Assembly (NCBI RefSeq): GCF_001894865.1
Contig: NZ_BCXA01000055.1
Span: forward strand, 1-44,113
Source of the DNA: Rhodococcus maanshanensis NBRC 100610
GTDB lineage: Bacteria > Actinomycetota > Actinomycetes > Mycobacteriales > Mycobacteriaceae
Reading direction: 5' to 3'
Length of the DNA stretch: 44,113 nt
Shown here: one piece after another, positions 25,124 through 33,117 of the stretch
How the letters are laid out: each line of letters opens with the position of its first letter
How positions within the stretch are numbered: the first letter of the stretch is position 1
Made by a program: the position numbers and the translations under genes
The notes under the pieces: generated by a model
What the model saw: the letters and a program-made list of their open reading frames with translations, nothing else
Database searches by the model: none
What the model was told of the DNA's origin: nothing

Positions 25124-28100
25124 ACGTGCGTCCGCATGAACGCGCCCAGCTCCGCCAGGCCCTCGGGCGTGGACGGCAGGTAGCGCGTGAGCGCGGGGGA
25201 GCGCACGATCACCGCGCGCCACTTCCCCCGCGACACCGCGACGTTCAGCCGGTTCCTGGACAGTAGGAATCCCATGCCGCGGGGCACCTCGTCGACCGAC
25301 GACGCCGTCATCGACATGAGCACCACCGCGGCCTCGCGGCCCTGGAACTTGTCGACGGTGCCGACCAGGACCTCGTCGAGCCCCGCGTCGGCGAGGGTCC
25401 GCCGGAGCAGGCTCACCTGCGCGTTGTACGGCGCCACCACCAGGATGTCCGACTGGCCGAGCGGGCGGGTGTCGGCGCCGTCGGTCCAGTCCCGGCCGAG
25501 CAGCGCCCGTGCCTCGGCGAGGATCGCGGCGGCCTCCTCGGTGGAGCTGGTGGCGTTGCCGTGGTGCTCGATGTACAGCGCCGCGACGCCGGGCTCGACG
25601 CCCGCGAGTGCCCGCTGCGTGGTGACCGACTCCTGCGATCGGAGCCTGCCGTCGTAGGACAGCATCGAGACGGCCTCGCACACCCCCGGATGCATCCGCC
25701 ACGTCCGGTCCAGGAAGTAGCCGAGTTCCGGCGGTAGGGCGCCGTGGCCCTGCGCCAGCCAACCCAGCGCCGACGTGTCGACCGGCTCCGGGTGGGTGCC
25801 CTGGCTGACCTGCGGCAACTGCTGCGGGTCGCCCAGCAGCAGGAGGTTGCGCGCGGAGATGCCGACCGCCACGGTGTTGGCGAGGGCGAACTGGCCTGCC
25901 TCGTCGACCACCAGCAGGTCGAGGCTGCCGGGCGGCACCCGGTCGGCGTGTGCGAAATCCCATGCGGTGCCGCCGATCACGCACCCCGACTGGTCGTGCT
26001 CGGCGAGGAACCCGGGAAAATCCTTGGTATCCAGCTTCGTCCAGGCCGGGTCCGCCGCGAGGCCCGAGCCGGGCTTCTTGGCGACCCGCTCGCCGGGGAC
26101 GCCTGACCGCACCACCGCATCGAGCATGTTCTCGACCACCGAATGGGACTGCGCGACCACCCCGACCCGCCAGCCGTGCCGGGTGACCAGGTCCGCGACC
26201 ACCGCGGCGCCGGTGTGGGTCTTGCCGGTGCCGGGTGGGCCCTGCACGGCGAGGTAGGAATCGTCGAGGTCGAGCAGCGCCGCGGTGATCGCGGCCGCGC
26301 GCCGGTCGGGATCGGCGGTGGGCAGCGGTGCGCCCGAACGGGTGCGCGGCGGGATCCGGCGCAGGATGTCCACCGCCGCCGTTGCAGGCATCGCAGGCAG
26401 CCCGGAGGCCATGGCGGCGGCCTGCTCGGCGATCGCGGCCTCGATGCGCTGGGTCGGCACCGGCCGACCGGGAGCGAGCGCGATCGGCAGCGCGGCGTGC
26501 GGTTCCGCGCCCCGTTTCAGCACCTCCTCGACGACCACCACGTCGCGGACCTCGCCTGCCGGGCCGGCCTCCTCGGTGCAGGAGAGCACCGTGACGTCGG
26601 TGGTGCCGCGGGTGCGGAGGTCCTCCGATCCGATGCCGGTCGTGGCGTCGTACAGGGCGAACACCTTGTCGCCCGGCCGGGTGGTGGAGCCTGCACCCCA
26701 GGAGCCGACGAGCCGGAGATGACGTCGCAGGTTCTGTCGCGGGGTCTTCTTGTGCCAGTCCTCGGGCACGCTCGTCGACCGCGCGACGAGCACGTCCGCG
26801 GTGTCCGCCCACTCCTCCTCGGCCCGGACCTGCGCGAGCCGGTCGAAGTGTGCCCACCAGAAGGGCTTTCGCTCACGCCGGTGATAGCCGACCGCGGCGG
26901 CCATCAGGGCCGCTGCCTGCTGGTCGTCGGTTCGGCGGCCGGGCAGCGTGTCGCCTACGTACGCGCGCAGCGCCTGCTCGGACGGATCGGGCTCCTCGAC
27001 CACCGAGACGGCGGTCTGCTGGGGGTGCGCCGTCACCCCGTGCTCGGCGGCGATGCCGAGCAGCCAGTCCCGCAACCGATGCGTGGACACGCAGTCGTAC
27101 TCGTTGTAGTCGGCGATGTCGCCGAGCAGGGCCTCGGCCGCCGCGGTCCGCCCGGTGTCGCGCAGCTCGCAGTAGTCGGCGTAGGCGACGATCGAGGCGG
27201 CGGCATCGGTGACGTCACCGCCGCGCAGCTGCTCACCCATGTAGAGCGGCTCGAGCTTCTTGATCGAGTACGACGGCGCGCCGACCCGGACCGAGCCGCG
27301 GACCACCGGGTACAGGTCGACCAGCACGTTCTCCCGCAACAGCGTGTCGACCGCCTCCTCCCCGACGCCGTAGCGGCCTGCCAGGCGCAGCAGGGCGCTC
27401 TTCTCGTAGGCCGCGTAGTGGTAGACGTGCATGCCCGGGAACCGCGCGCGCCGCTCGGCGACGTAGTCCAGGAATTCGATCAGGGCGCGGCGTTCCTGCG
27501 CGCGGTCGTGTGCCCAGAACGGGCGGAAGGCCCCGGAGTCCGCCTCGACGACGCCGAACAGGTATTCCAGGCCCCAGTCCGGCGACCCGTCCTCGGCCCA
27601 CATCGGATCGCCCTCGAAGTCGAAGAAGATGTCGCCCGGATCGGGGGCCGGGATCGAGGCGAGCGACCTGGCGCCGTCGATCACCTCGAAAACCGGTGCG
27701 CCTGTGCGCTCCTGGCGGACCTGTGCCGCCGCCTGCGCCCGCAGCGAGTCGAAGGTGTACCTGCTCAGCCCCTCGACCGGCACCGACGATGCGGCGAGCG
27801 AGTCCAGGTCACCGATGCCGCCGCGGATCAGCTTGTCCCGCTGTGAGGTCCGCATCCCCGCGACCAGCAGCAGGTCGCGCTGTCGGGTCACCTCCGGGGC
27901 GCAATGCTCGCAGCGCCCGCACGCCGAGTGCCGCGGGTCAGCCCAGGAGACGGGCCCGCCGTCCTGCCGGTGTCCGTCGAGCACCCGCAGCAGCCCGTCG
28001 AGGCGCTGCCGGTACACCGGGGTGATGTCGGCGAGCCGATGCGAGGAGACGCTGTGGTCCCCGAGGACGAGGTGCGCGAGCGGCGCGGGTTCGATCCCGT

Positions 28101-28572
28101 CGGCGGCGAGCGCGTCGGCATAGGCCGCGAGCTGCAGCAGCGCACTGACGTTGGCCCGCCGTGAGAGCTTCGTGTCGTACACCGCGTATCGGTCGTCCTC
28201 GCGCACCAGGAAGTCGCAGAAACCGAGGAACCGGCCGTCGAAGAAGGTGCCCTGGTAGATCACGTCCGCGCCGGCCCGTGCGGCCGCGATGGTGGCCTTG
28301 TTGGCCCGGGTCAGTTCCTCCCAGTCCACGCGCGGGCGGTCGATGCGGACCACGCCGTCGCCGAACCGCTCGACGTACCGGTCGAGCTGCCGTCGCTCGT
28401 GGGCGTCGCCGAGGGAGGAGGTGCGCGCGAGCATCGGGTCCTCGCCGTCCTGACCGGTGGGCTCGGTCCGTCCCAGCTTGACGTCGAGGCGGCGTAGCAG
28501 CGCGTATTCGCAGGCTGCGGCCTGCGACAGGTCGCTGGCGCTGTGGATCAACACGTCGTCGAGGAGGAACAC
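25120..28572 (-). CDS. TM0106-type RecB-like nuclease fused to a Dna2/Upf1-like helicase
   Basis: About 1,150 residues. The N-terminal part (to about 480) is a RecB/TM0106-family nuclease: SASDLSQAAACEYALLRRLD at the start, the catalytic strands FLGFCDFLVRED and AVYDTKLSRRANVSALLQLA, a Cys cluster SACGRCEHCAPEV resembling the Fe-S site of AddB/Cas4 proteins, and an RNase H-like segment DIFFDFEGDPMW. The C-terminal superfamily 1 helicase has Walker A VQGPPGTGKTHTGAAVV (near 775), LLVVDEAGQFALAN, VGTVDKFQGREAAVVLMS and RNRLNVAVSRGKW. It probably processes DNA ends or single strands; roles in repair or phage defence are both conceivable. Start: GTG 28572 (FLLDDVLIHSASDL) fits relatives; a GTG at 28596 adds eight residues. 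Confidence 0.92.
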   Translation of the reverse strand: MFLLDDVLIHSASDLSQAAACEYALLRRLDVKLGRTEPTGQDGEDPMLARTSSLGDAHERRQLDRYVERFGDGVVRIDRPRVDWEELTRANKATIAAARAGADVIYQGTFFDGRFLGFCDFLVREDDRYAVYDTKLSRRANVSALLQLAAYADALAADGIEPAPLAHLVLGDHSVSSHRLADITPVYRQRLDGLLRVLDGHRQDGGPVSWADPRHSACGRCEHCAPEVTRQRDLLLVAGMRTSQRDKLIRGGIGDLDSLAASSVPVEGLSRYTFDSLRAQAAAQVRQERTGAPVFEVIDGARSLASIPAPDPGDIFFDFEGDPMWAEDGSPDWGLEYLFGVVEADSGAFRPFWAHDRAQERRALIEFLDYVAERRARFPGMHVYHYAAYEKSALLRLAGRYGVGEEAVDTLLRENVLVDLYPVVRGSVRVGAPSYSIKKLEPLYMGEQLRGGDVTDAAASIVAYADYCELRDTGRTAAAEALLGDIADYNEYDCVSTHRLRDWLLGIAAEHGVTAHPQQTAVSVVEEPDPSEQALRAYVGDTLPGRRTDDQQAAALMAAAVGYHRRERKPFWWAHFDRLAQVRAEEEWADTADVLVARSTSVPEDWHKKTPRQNLRRHLRLVGSWGAGSTTRPGDKVFALYDATTGIGSEDLRTRGTTDVTVLSCTEEAGPAGEVRDVVVVEEVLKRGAEPHAALPIALAPGRPVPTQRIEAAIAEQAAAMASGLPAMPATAAVDILRRIPPRTRSGAPLPTADPDRRAAAITAALLDLDDSYLAVQGPPGTGKTHTGAAVVADLVTRHGWRVGVVAQSHSVVENMLDAVVRSGVPGERVAKKPGSGLAADPAWTKLDTKDFPGFLAEHDQSGCVIGGTAWDFAHADRVPPGSLDLLVVDEAGQFALANTVAVGISARNLLLLGDPQQLPQVSQGTHPEPVDTSALGWLAQGHGALPPELGYFLDRTWRMHPGVCEAVSMLSYDGRLRSQESVTTQRALAGVEPGVAALYIEHHGNATSSTEEAAAILAEARALLGRDWTDGADTRPLGQSDILVVAPYNAQVSLLRRTLADAGLDEVLVGTVDKFQGREAAVVLMSMTASSVDEVPRGMGFLLSRNRLNVAVSRGKWRAVIVRSPALTRYLPSTPEGLAELGAFMRTHV

Positions 28573-28642
28573 GGGGACGACTATCGCAGACGCCACCGAC
28601 CGACCCGGGCGAATGCCACCCGGATCCGGCCGTGGTGGTTCG

Positions 28643-29146
28643 TCAGCCGCGTCCGCCGCAGGCCGCGGAGACCCCGGCCAGTGCCTGCGCTGTCGTCAGC
28701 TCGGCGTCGAGCGCGGGATCCTCGAGCGCGCCCCGGTCGGCGGGGTGGTCGATCCCCAGCACCGTCACCGGGCGACCGTCGGCGGGGGTGATCGTCAGTC
28801 GGGCGCCGGGTGTGAATCCGGGAGCGGGCTCCGGCGGTACGACGCCCGCTGCCGCCAGTGCACGCAGCGTCGCGTCCCAGCCGGCAGGTCCGAGCGCGAC
28901 GATCACCCGCACCCACGGGCGGACCTCGGCGTACTCCCGTTCCAGCCACGACGCGTCGCCGACCGCGGAGACGATCCGGGTGCCGAACAGGTGCTGACCG
29001 GGCCCGCGCAGCCCGGTTGGCCTGGAGGCGACACCGATGCGGTGCAGCGACCCGGCGATCCGGTCCTCCGCGGCCGGGTCCGGCGCCGGGTCCACGATCA
29101 GCAGCTTGGGCAGGGTGTCGCCGTATCCGGGCACAATCGTCGACAT
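28643..29146 (-). CDS. Reduced uracil-DNA glycosylase (family 5)-like protein
   Basis: 167 residues, small for the family (usually over 220). The centre WLEREYAEVRPWVRVIVALG followed by PAGWDATLRAL and the end VTVLGIDHPADRGAL match the core of UdgB-type glycosylases (ER-x-ELxxL...VVVALGxxAWDAxLR ... LGSYHPSxxN). The N-terminal LLIVDPAPDPAAEDRIAGSL then HRIGVASRP corresponds to the normal GLAPAANGxNRTGR...LHRAGLANRP region with the NRTGR(M)FTGD segment deleted. The 4Fe-4S cysteines are missing (one Cys only, near the end) and the SYHPS loop is altered to IDHPA. Catalysis is therefore doubtful. ATG at 29146 overlaps the start of the divergent sirtuin. Assignment by motif only. Confidence 0.55.
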   Translation of the reverse strand: MSTIVPGYGDTLPKLLIVDPAPDPAAEDRIAGSLHRIGVASRPTGLRGPGQHLFGTRIVSAVGDASWLEREYAEVRPWVRVIVALGPAGWDATLRALAAAGVVPPEPAPGFTPGARLTITPADGRPVTVLGIDHPADRGALEDPALDAELTTAQALAGVSAACGGRG

Positions 29147-29906
29147 GAGCCCTATTGAACCCGATCCGGCGCTGGTCGACGCGGCCCGTACCGCGGGCCG
29201 AGTGGTGGTGTTCTCCGGGGCGGGTATGTCCGCCGAGTCCGGCGTGCCGACGTTCCGTGACGCGCTCACCGGGCTGTGGCAGCGGTTCGACCCGACCGAG
29301 CTGGCCACCCCGCAGGCGTGGGAGCGCGATCCCGAGCTGGTGTGGGCTTGGTACGAGTGGCGCAGCGCGCTGGTGCGGCGGGTGCAGCCGAACGCAGGCC
29401 ACCGCGCCGTGGCGGACTGGGCACGGTTCGCCGAGGTGGCCGTGGTCACCCAGAACGTCGACGATCTACACGAGCGGGCGGGTTCCGACGTCGCCGCGCA
29501 CCTGCACGGCAGCCTGTTCGCGCCGCGGTGCAGTGCGTGCGGAACGGCGGCACACGTCGACGACGGTCCGGATCGGGCCCCGGTGGAACGTCTTTCGCCA
29601 CCGGAGTGTGCCGCGTGTGGCGCGGCGGTCCGGCCGGGCGTGGTGTGGTTCGGCGAGCAGTTGCCGCAGGTGGCGTGGGAGGTCGCGGAGCGCGCCGTCG
29701 AGGGGTGTGACCTCATGGTGGTCGTCGGCACATCCGGGATGGTGTACCCGGCGGCCGAACTCCCGGCGCGGGCGGCCGCGTCGGGTGCGACGGTGGTCGA
29801 GATCAATCCGGAGCCAACCGAATTGACCGCCGTGGCGACCCATTCCTGGCGGGCCACCGCGGCCGAGGCGTTGCCTGCGCTGGTGGCGGCCTGCGCTTCG
29901 TCCTAG
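29145..29906 (+). CDS. cobB: NAD-dependent protein deacylase (sirtuin, SIRT5-like class III)
   Basis: 253 residues. NAD-binding GAGMSAESGVPTFR at 25-38, TQNVD at 102-106, catalytic His121 in HLHGS, and a Zn site of two Cys pairs (129/132 and 155/158). The Tyr70-x-x-Arg73 pair in WAWYEWR is the SIRT5-type signature that accepts succinyl or malonyl lysine, so desuccinylase/demalonylase activity is likely besides deacetylation. The ATG at 29145 and the ATG of the divergent UDG-like gene overlap in the tetranucleotide CATG, leaving no intergenic promoter space. The 3' end overlaps the convergent lipoprotein gene by 4 bp. Confidence 0.92.
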   Translation: MSPIEPDPALVDAARTAGRVVVFSGAGMSAESGVPTFRDALTGLWQRFDPTELATPQAWERDPELVWAWYEWRSALVRRVQPNAGHRAVADWARFAEVAVVTQNVDDLHERAGSDVAAHLHGSLFAPRCSACGTAAHVDDGPDRAPVERLSPPECAACGAAVRPGVVWFGEQLPQVAWEVAERAVEGCDLMVVVGTSGMVYPAAELPARAAASGATVVEINPEPTELTAVATHSWRATAAEALPALVAACASS

Positions 29907-30541
29907 AAGGTCCGCAGCGCCTCACGGCTGAGCTGGTAGCCGTGCCCGGAAACCTCGTTGGCGCAGAGCAATCCGCCCTCGGTGCTCAGGCAGCCGAAGG
30001 CGCCCATCCTGATGCTGCTGCCGTATGGCAGCACCTTGCTGCCCCGGGTGACCAGCGGCCTTGGCAGACACACACCCGCGCCGACGCCCTCGTCGGTGAG
30101 CATCGCGTAGTCGGGAAACCACTGGCACGGTTCCTTCGCGTTCGCGGGCTTGGCCGCGGAGGGATAGGTGTGGTCGGTGACCTCGCACAGCAGGACGGTC
30201 GGCTCCTTCGGCGTCGAGCAGCGGATGTTGCCGCTCGGTGTCGTGAAGTGGAATCCGATGGTTGGCGCGGCGGGGGAGGAGTCGATCTCCTTCGCGTCGT
30301 GGTAGGTCTCGGGGTCGACCGCGGACCCGGCGGCGATCCGGGCGGTGTCGGTGGTGGCACCCGGAGTCGGCGGTCGCGTCGGCGCCTGCTCCCCGGAGGT
30401 GGCGGGGGCGCCCCAGTCCTCGGCAGCGACCGCCGTTCCCTCGATGCCCGCGCCGCCACACCCGCTCACCGCGAAGCCGATCGTGACGGCGCCGAGGGTG
30501 CGGAGGAGGGCGGGGGCACATGCGAGGAACCGTCGCGGCAT
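29903..30541 (-). CDS. DUF6636-like lipoprotein
   Basis: 212 residues. Signal peptide with lipobox AVSGC, lipidation at Cys28; a Pro/Thr/Ala linker (about 30-80), then a globular domain with FHFTTPSGNIRCSTP, LLCEVTDHTYP, GVCLPRPL and the end GAFGCLSTEGGLLCANEVSG followed by HGYQLSREALRTF. The F-x-x-PSGNI-x-C pattern and evenly spaced Cys (expected disulfides outside the cell) resemble the DUF6636 proteins of Mycobacteriales. Function unknown. Confidence 0.78.
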   Translation of the reverse strand: MPRRFLACAPALLRTLGAVTIGFAVSGCGGAGIEGTAVAAEDWGAPATSGEQAPTRPPTPGATTDTARIAAGSAVDPETYHDAKEIDSSPAAPTIGFHFTTPSGNIRCSTPKEPTVLLCEVTDHTYPSAAKPANAKEPCQWFPDYAMLTDEGVGAGVCLPRPLVTRGSKVLPYGSSIRMGAFGCLSTEGGLLCANEVSGHGYQLSREALRTF

Positions 30542-30602
30542 CGGTCGACTATCTCAGATGATTTCGTGCCGCCGCGCGGTGTGCTGACGGCACAATGTCC
30601 CG

Positions 30603-31217
30603 ATGCCATTCTTCTCGGGGGTCAGCGGGCAGGTCCATTATCGATATTGGCCGGTGCCCGATCCGGTCGTTGTCATGGTGTTCCTGCACGGGTTGGGCCA
30701 GCACAGCGGTAACTATCACCGGTTCGGACGGGCCATGGCCGCGCAGCGGATCGAGGTGTGGGCCCTCGACCACATCGGCCATGGTCTGTCGGAGGGCGAC
30801 CTCGGGGTGATCGGTCCGCTGCCGGGACTGGGCGACAATGCCGTGCGGCTGGCCGCGATCGCCGAGGAGCAGAGGCCGGATCTACCGGTGGTCGTGATGG
30901 GGCACTCGCTCGGCGCGGCCGCGGCGCTCGCCGCGATCGAGGCGGAGCCGGCGAGGTTTCACGCGGCCGTGCTCAGCGCACTGCCTCGCGTCATCGCCAC
31001 CAGGCCGCCGATCGCGACCCAGTTGCCGATCCTGGCCCTCCACGGTGTCGACGACAGGATGGCCCCGATCGACCCGGTCCGGTCGTGGGCGGCGGCGCTG
31101 CCGACCGCCGCGATGCGCGAGTATCCGGATGCCGGTCACGATCTGCTGCACGAACCGGTGCACCGGGTCGTGACTTCCGACGTCGCGGCCTTCGTGCTGG
31201 GTACCGTTCAGGAATGA
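30603..31217 (+). CDS. Small alpha/beta hydrolase (monoacylglycerol-lipase type)
   Basis: 204 residues. Nucleophile Ser102 in MGHSLGAAA, acid Asp150/151 in LHGVDDRMAP, His179 in DAGHDLLHEP, and the oxyanion segment VFLHGLGQHSGNYHRF near 26-41. The order and spacing match monoacylglycerol-lipase-like hydrolases, but the cap domain normally between the nucleophile strand and the acid strand is almost absent (about 15 residues between LSALPRV and LPILALHG), giving a minimal core enzyme. The stop overlaps the next gene by 4 bp. Confidence 0.87.
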   Translation: MPFFSGVSGQVHYRYWPVPDPVVVMVFLHGLGQHSGNYHRFGRAMAAQRIEVWALDHIGHGLSEGDLGVIGPLPGLGDNAVRLAAIAEEQRPDLPVVVMGHSLGAAAALAAIEAEPARFHAAVLSALPRVIATRPPIATQLPILALHGVDDRMAPIDPVRSWAAALPTAAMREYPDAGHDLLHEPVHRVVTSDVAAFVLGTVQE

Positions 31218-31969
31218 CGCCGGACCAACACCTCGAGACACTGCGGACCGAGGGTCTGCGGCTCGCCGCGATGCCCGCCGAGGCGCTCGACGCCCATGTC
31301 CCCACGGTGCCGGGGTGGACCATGGAACGGGTCGTGCGGCATACCGGGAAGGTGCACCGATGGGTGCGGGCGACGCTCGCGGCGGGGCCGGGAGCCGAGA
31401 TGGACGGGGCAGGGCAGCCGGAGTCGCTGCCGCGTGGCCCGGACTGCCTGCCGGCCTACCGAGAGTCCCTCGAGCAGCTCCTGGCCGAGATCGCCGCCCA
31501 CGACTTCGACCGCGGCGCACCGACGTTCGCGGGGCCGGGCACCGTCGGGTTCTGGGCGCGCAGGCAGGCTCACGAGGTGGCGGTACACCGGGTGGACGCG
31601 GCCGACGCCCTGCACGCCGCGGGCGGCCCCCCGCCTGCCGACATCGCCGCGGAGTCGGCCGCGGACGGCGTCGACGAGTGGGCCCGCCTGATGTTGGTCC
31701 GCGCCATGCCTGCCGATCGGATCCCGCCGGAGCTGCACGGCAGGACCGTGCACCTGCACGGCACCGACACCGAGGATGCAGAATGGCTGCTGCGGTTCGG
31801 ACCCGACGGGGTCACCGTCGAGGCCGGGCACGCCAAGGGCGATGTGGCGGTTCGCGGCACCGCGCAGGAGCTGCTGCTGACGATGTGGCGGCGGCGACCG
31901 CTCGCAGCACTCGAGGTGTTCGGCGATGTCACCGTGGCGCAGCGTTTGGTGGATGCGGCCCGGATCTAG
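31214..31969 (+). CDS. Mycothiol-dependent maleylpyruvate isomerase family protein
   Basis: 251 residues. DinB-like four-helix N-terminal domain with candidate metal ligands His43/His48 (VRHTGKVHRWV) and the motif AHEVAVHRVDA (His120, Glu121, His125), and a C-terminal SCP2-like domain ending AVRGTAQELLLTMWRRRPL. This is the layout of actinobacterial mycothiol-dependent maleylpyruvate isomerase-type enzymes, which bind mycothiol with a divalent metal. The specific reaction is unknown. Co-translated (ATGA overlap) with the alpha/beta hydrolase upstream. Confidence 0.87.
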   Translation: MTPDQHLETLRTEGLRLAAMPAEALDAHVPTVPGWTMERVVRHTGKVHRWVRATLAAGPGAEMDGAGQPESLPRGPDCLPAYRESLEQLLAEIAAHDFDRGAPTFAGPGTVGFWARRQAHEVAVHRVDAADALHAAGGPPPADIAAESAADGVDEWARLMLVRAMPADRIPPELHGRTVHLHGTDTEDAEWLLRFGPDGVTVEAGHAKGDVAVRGTAQELLLTMWRRRPLAALEVFGDVTVAQRLVDAARI

Positions 31970-32040
31970 CCGGGCGAGCGTCGAGGGTGGAACCGGTTCG
32001 GGCGCTTGTGCGTCCAACCGGAACAGGGGACGTAGTCGGG

Positions 32041-32139
32041 ATGGACAGTAGGGATGGAGTGTCGATGGCGACCTCGGACAACTGCAACGAACTGAACGGC
32101 GTCCTGTCGGCCTTCGTCGCTCCGGTGCCGGGGGTCTGA
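32041..32139 (+). CDS. Possible small ORF (24-32 residues) before the EspG-like gene
   Basis: ATG at 32041, or more likely ATG at 32065 with GGAG 7 nt upstream, ending TGA at 32139, 5 bp before the espG-like ATG. From 32065 it reads MATSDNCNELNGVLSAFVAP followed by VPGV. The position, with its stop just ahead of the next start, suits a translation-coupled leader or tiny protein, but no family is recognised. Confidence 0.3.
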   Translation: MDSRDGVSMATSDNCNELNGVLSAFVAPVPGV

Positions 32140-32144
32140 GCCGG

Positions 32145-32930
32145 ATGCGGTGGAACCTCAGCCCGGACGAGTTCGACCACGCCTGGCGCGAGGCCGGACA
32201 CGACGGGTTCCCGTACCCGCTGGAGGTGCGTCGCACCGTCGACGACGGTGCCGCTCACGCGCGCCTGCTCTCCGATTGGTACGAGGGCTATCGCTCCGCG
32301 GAGCTCACCGTGGCGCTGGGAATTCTCGCGAAACCGTCCGTGCGAGTGGAGATATTCGGGGTGGAGGGCGGCGCCGCCATCAGCGACGGCCTGCCTGCCG
32401 CGGTCAGCGACGGGCGGCTCGCCGCCGAATGGGATGGTCGGCCGGCAGCTGTGGTCCGGGTGCTCGGGTGCGCGAGCGAGCGCACCTCCGTGGTGGTGGC
32501 GCAGCGACCAGGGCTCACCGCGGACACCGGCGGCGACCTGGCGATGTGTCTCGGCGGGGGAGACACGCTGGCCCAGCGCATCGTGGACATGCTGCCGGGG
32601 GCCGAGGCGGGTGGCAGGAGACCGCTGAGGGCTCCGGTGTCCGAGGTTCGCGGCGGCCGCCGGTCCTCACTCTTGGTGCCGGTGCGCTCGGCGACTTCGG
32701 CGGCACGTATCCGAGCGCTGCTGGACCTACCGCGGAACGGGGTGGGGCAGGTGACCGTGACCACCGGGCTCGACCAGGACGCGTCGTCGGCGAGCCGGGC
32801 GTTCAGCTGGATCGACGTGAGCGGTGACGGTCGGTACCTGGTGCGGACCGAGTCCGCGGTCGAGATCCGGCCGCTCTCGGTCGCCGACTTCACCGCGGAG
32901 CTGCGCGCGGATCTGCCGGCGACCTACTGA
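32145..32930 (+). CDS. EspG family ESX secretion-associated protein (orphan)
   Basis: 261 residues. The beginning WNLSPDEFDHAWREAGHDGF and PYPLEV, the two-repeat alpha/beta layout and the end VRTESAVEIRPLSVADFTAE resemble EspG, the cytosolic chaperone that binds PE/PPE pairs and delivers them to ESX (type VII) secretion systems. No ESX components (EccB-E, MycP, Esx or PE/PPE) are encoded in the window, so it is an orphan. Orphan EspG homologues occur in Nocardia and relatives; their clients are not known. Confidence 0.75.
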   Translation: MRWNLSPDEFDHAWREAGHDGFPYPLEVRRTVDDGAAHARLLSDWYEGYRSAELTVALGILAKPSVRVEIFGVEGGAAISDGLPAAVSDGRLAAEWDGRPAAVVRVLGCASERTSVVVAQRPGLTADTGGDLAMCLGGGDTLAQRIVDMLPGAEAGGRRPLRAPVSEVRGGRRSSLLVPVRSATSAARIRALLDLPRNGVGQVTVTTGLDQDASSASRAFSWIDVSGDGRYLVRTESAVEIRPLSVADFTAELRADLPATY

Positions 32931-32937
32931 GCGTCGA

Positions 32938-33039
32938 TCAGGTCATGATGACCGCGTCGGCCGAGCCGAGCGCGAGCGCGAGGTTGTTGAAGAACGTCGT
33001 CACCGGGTCGTACACGAGTACGTCCTGCGGGTTGAGCAT
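32938..33039 (-). CDS. Small protein of 33 residues with a strong RBS (unrecognised)
   Basis: ATG at 33039 preceded by AGGAGGAG at 6 nt, one of the strongest Shine-Dalgarnos in the window, and ending TGA at 32938. The peptide starts MLNPQDVLVYDPVTTFFNNL and ends ALALGSADAVIMT. It is acidic with a hydrophobic second half. It lies downstream of fadD15 on the same strand, beyond the 38-bp palindrome, with only about 20 bp between that hairpin and its RBS, so it may be expressed by read-through from fadD15. It faces the EspG-like gene tail to tail (8 bp gap). Function unknown. Confidence 0.5.
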   Translation of the reverse strand: MLNPQDVLVYDPVTTFFNNLALALGSADAVIMT

Positions 33040-33060
33040 CTGGCACTCCTCCTGATAACC

Positions 33061-33098
33061 GAATGGGTCGTCCCCCCGATCGGGGGGACGACCCATTC
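33061..33098 (-). terminator. 38-bp perfect palindrome, fadD15 terminator
   Basis: Arms of 17 bp (beginning GAATGGGTCGTCCCCCC) around a GATC centre; since GATC is itself palindromic the whole 38 bp is a perfect inverted repeat. It lies 19 bp after the fadD15 stop and ahead of the small ORF at 33039. No T-run. Most likely a transcription terminator or an mRNA-stabilising hairpin. Confidence 0.75.
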
Positions 33099-33117
33099 AC
33101 TCATGACCGGGGACCGC

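Noticed and set aside
28643-29857. Longer version of the UDG-like protein (404 codons) extending antisense through the sirtuin gene
   Set aside because: The extension is only the antisense of a gene with complete sirtuin motifs; the ATG at 29146 gives a sensible protein start.
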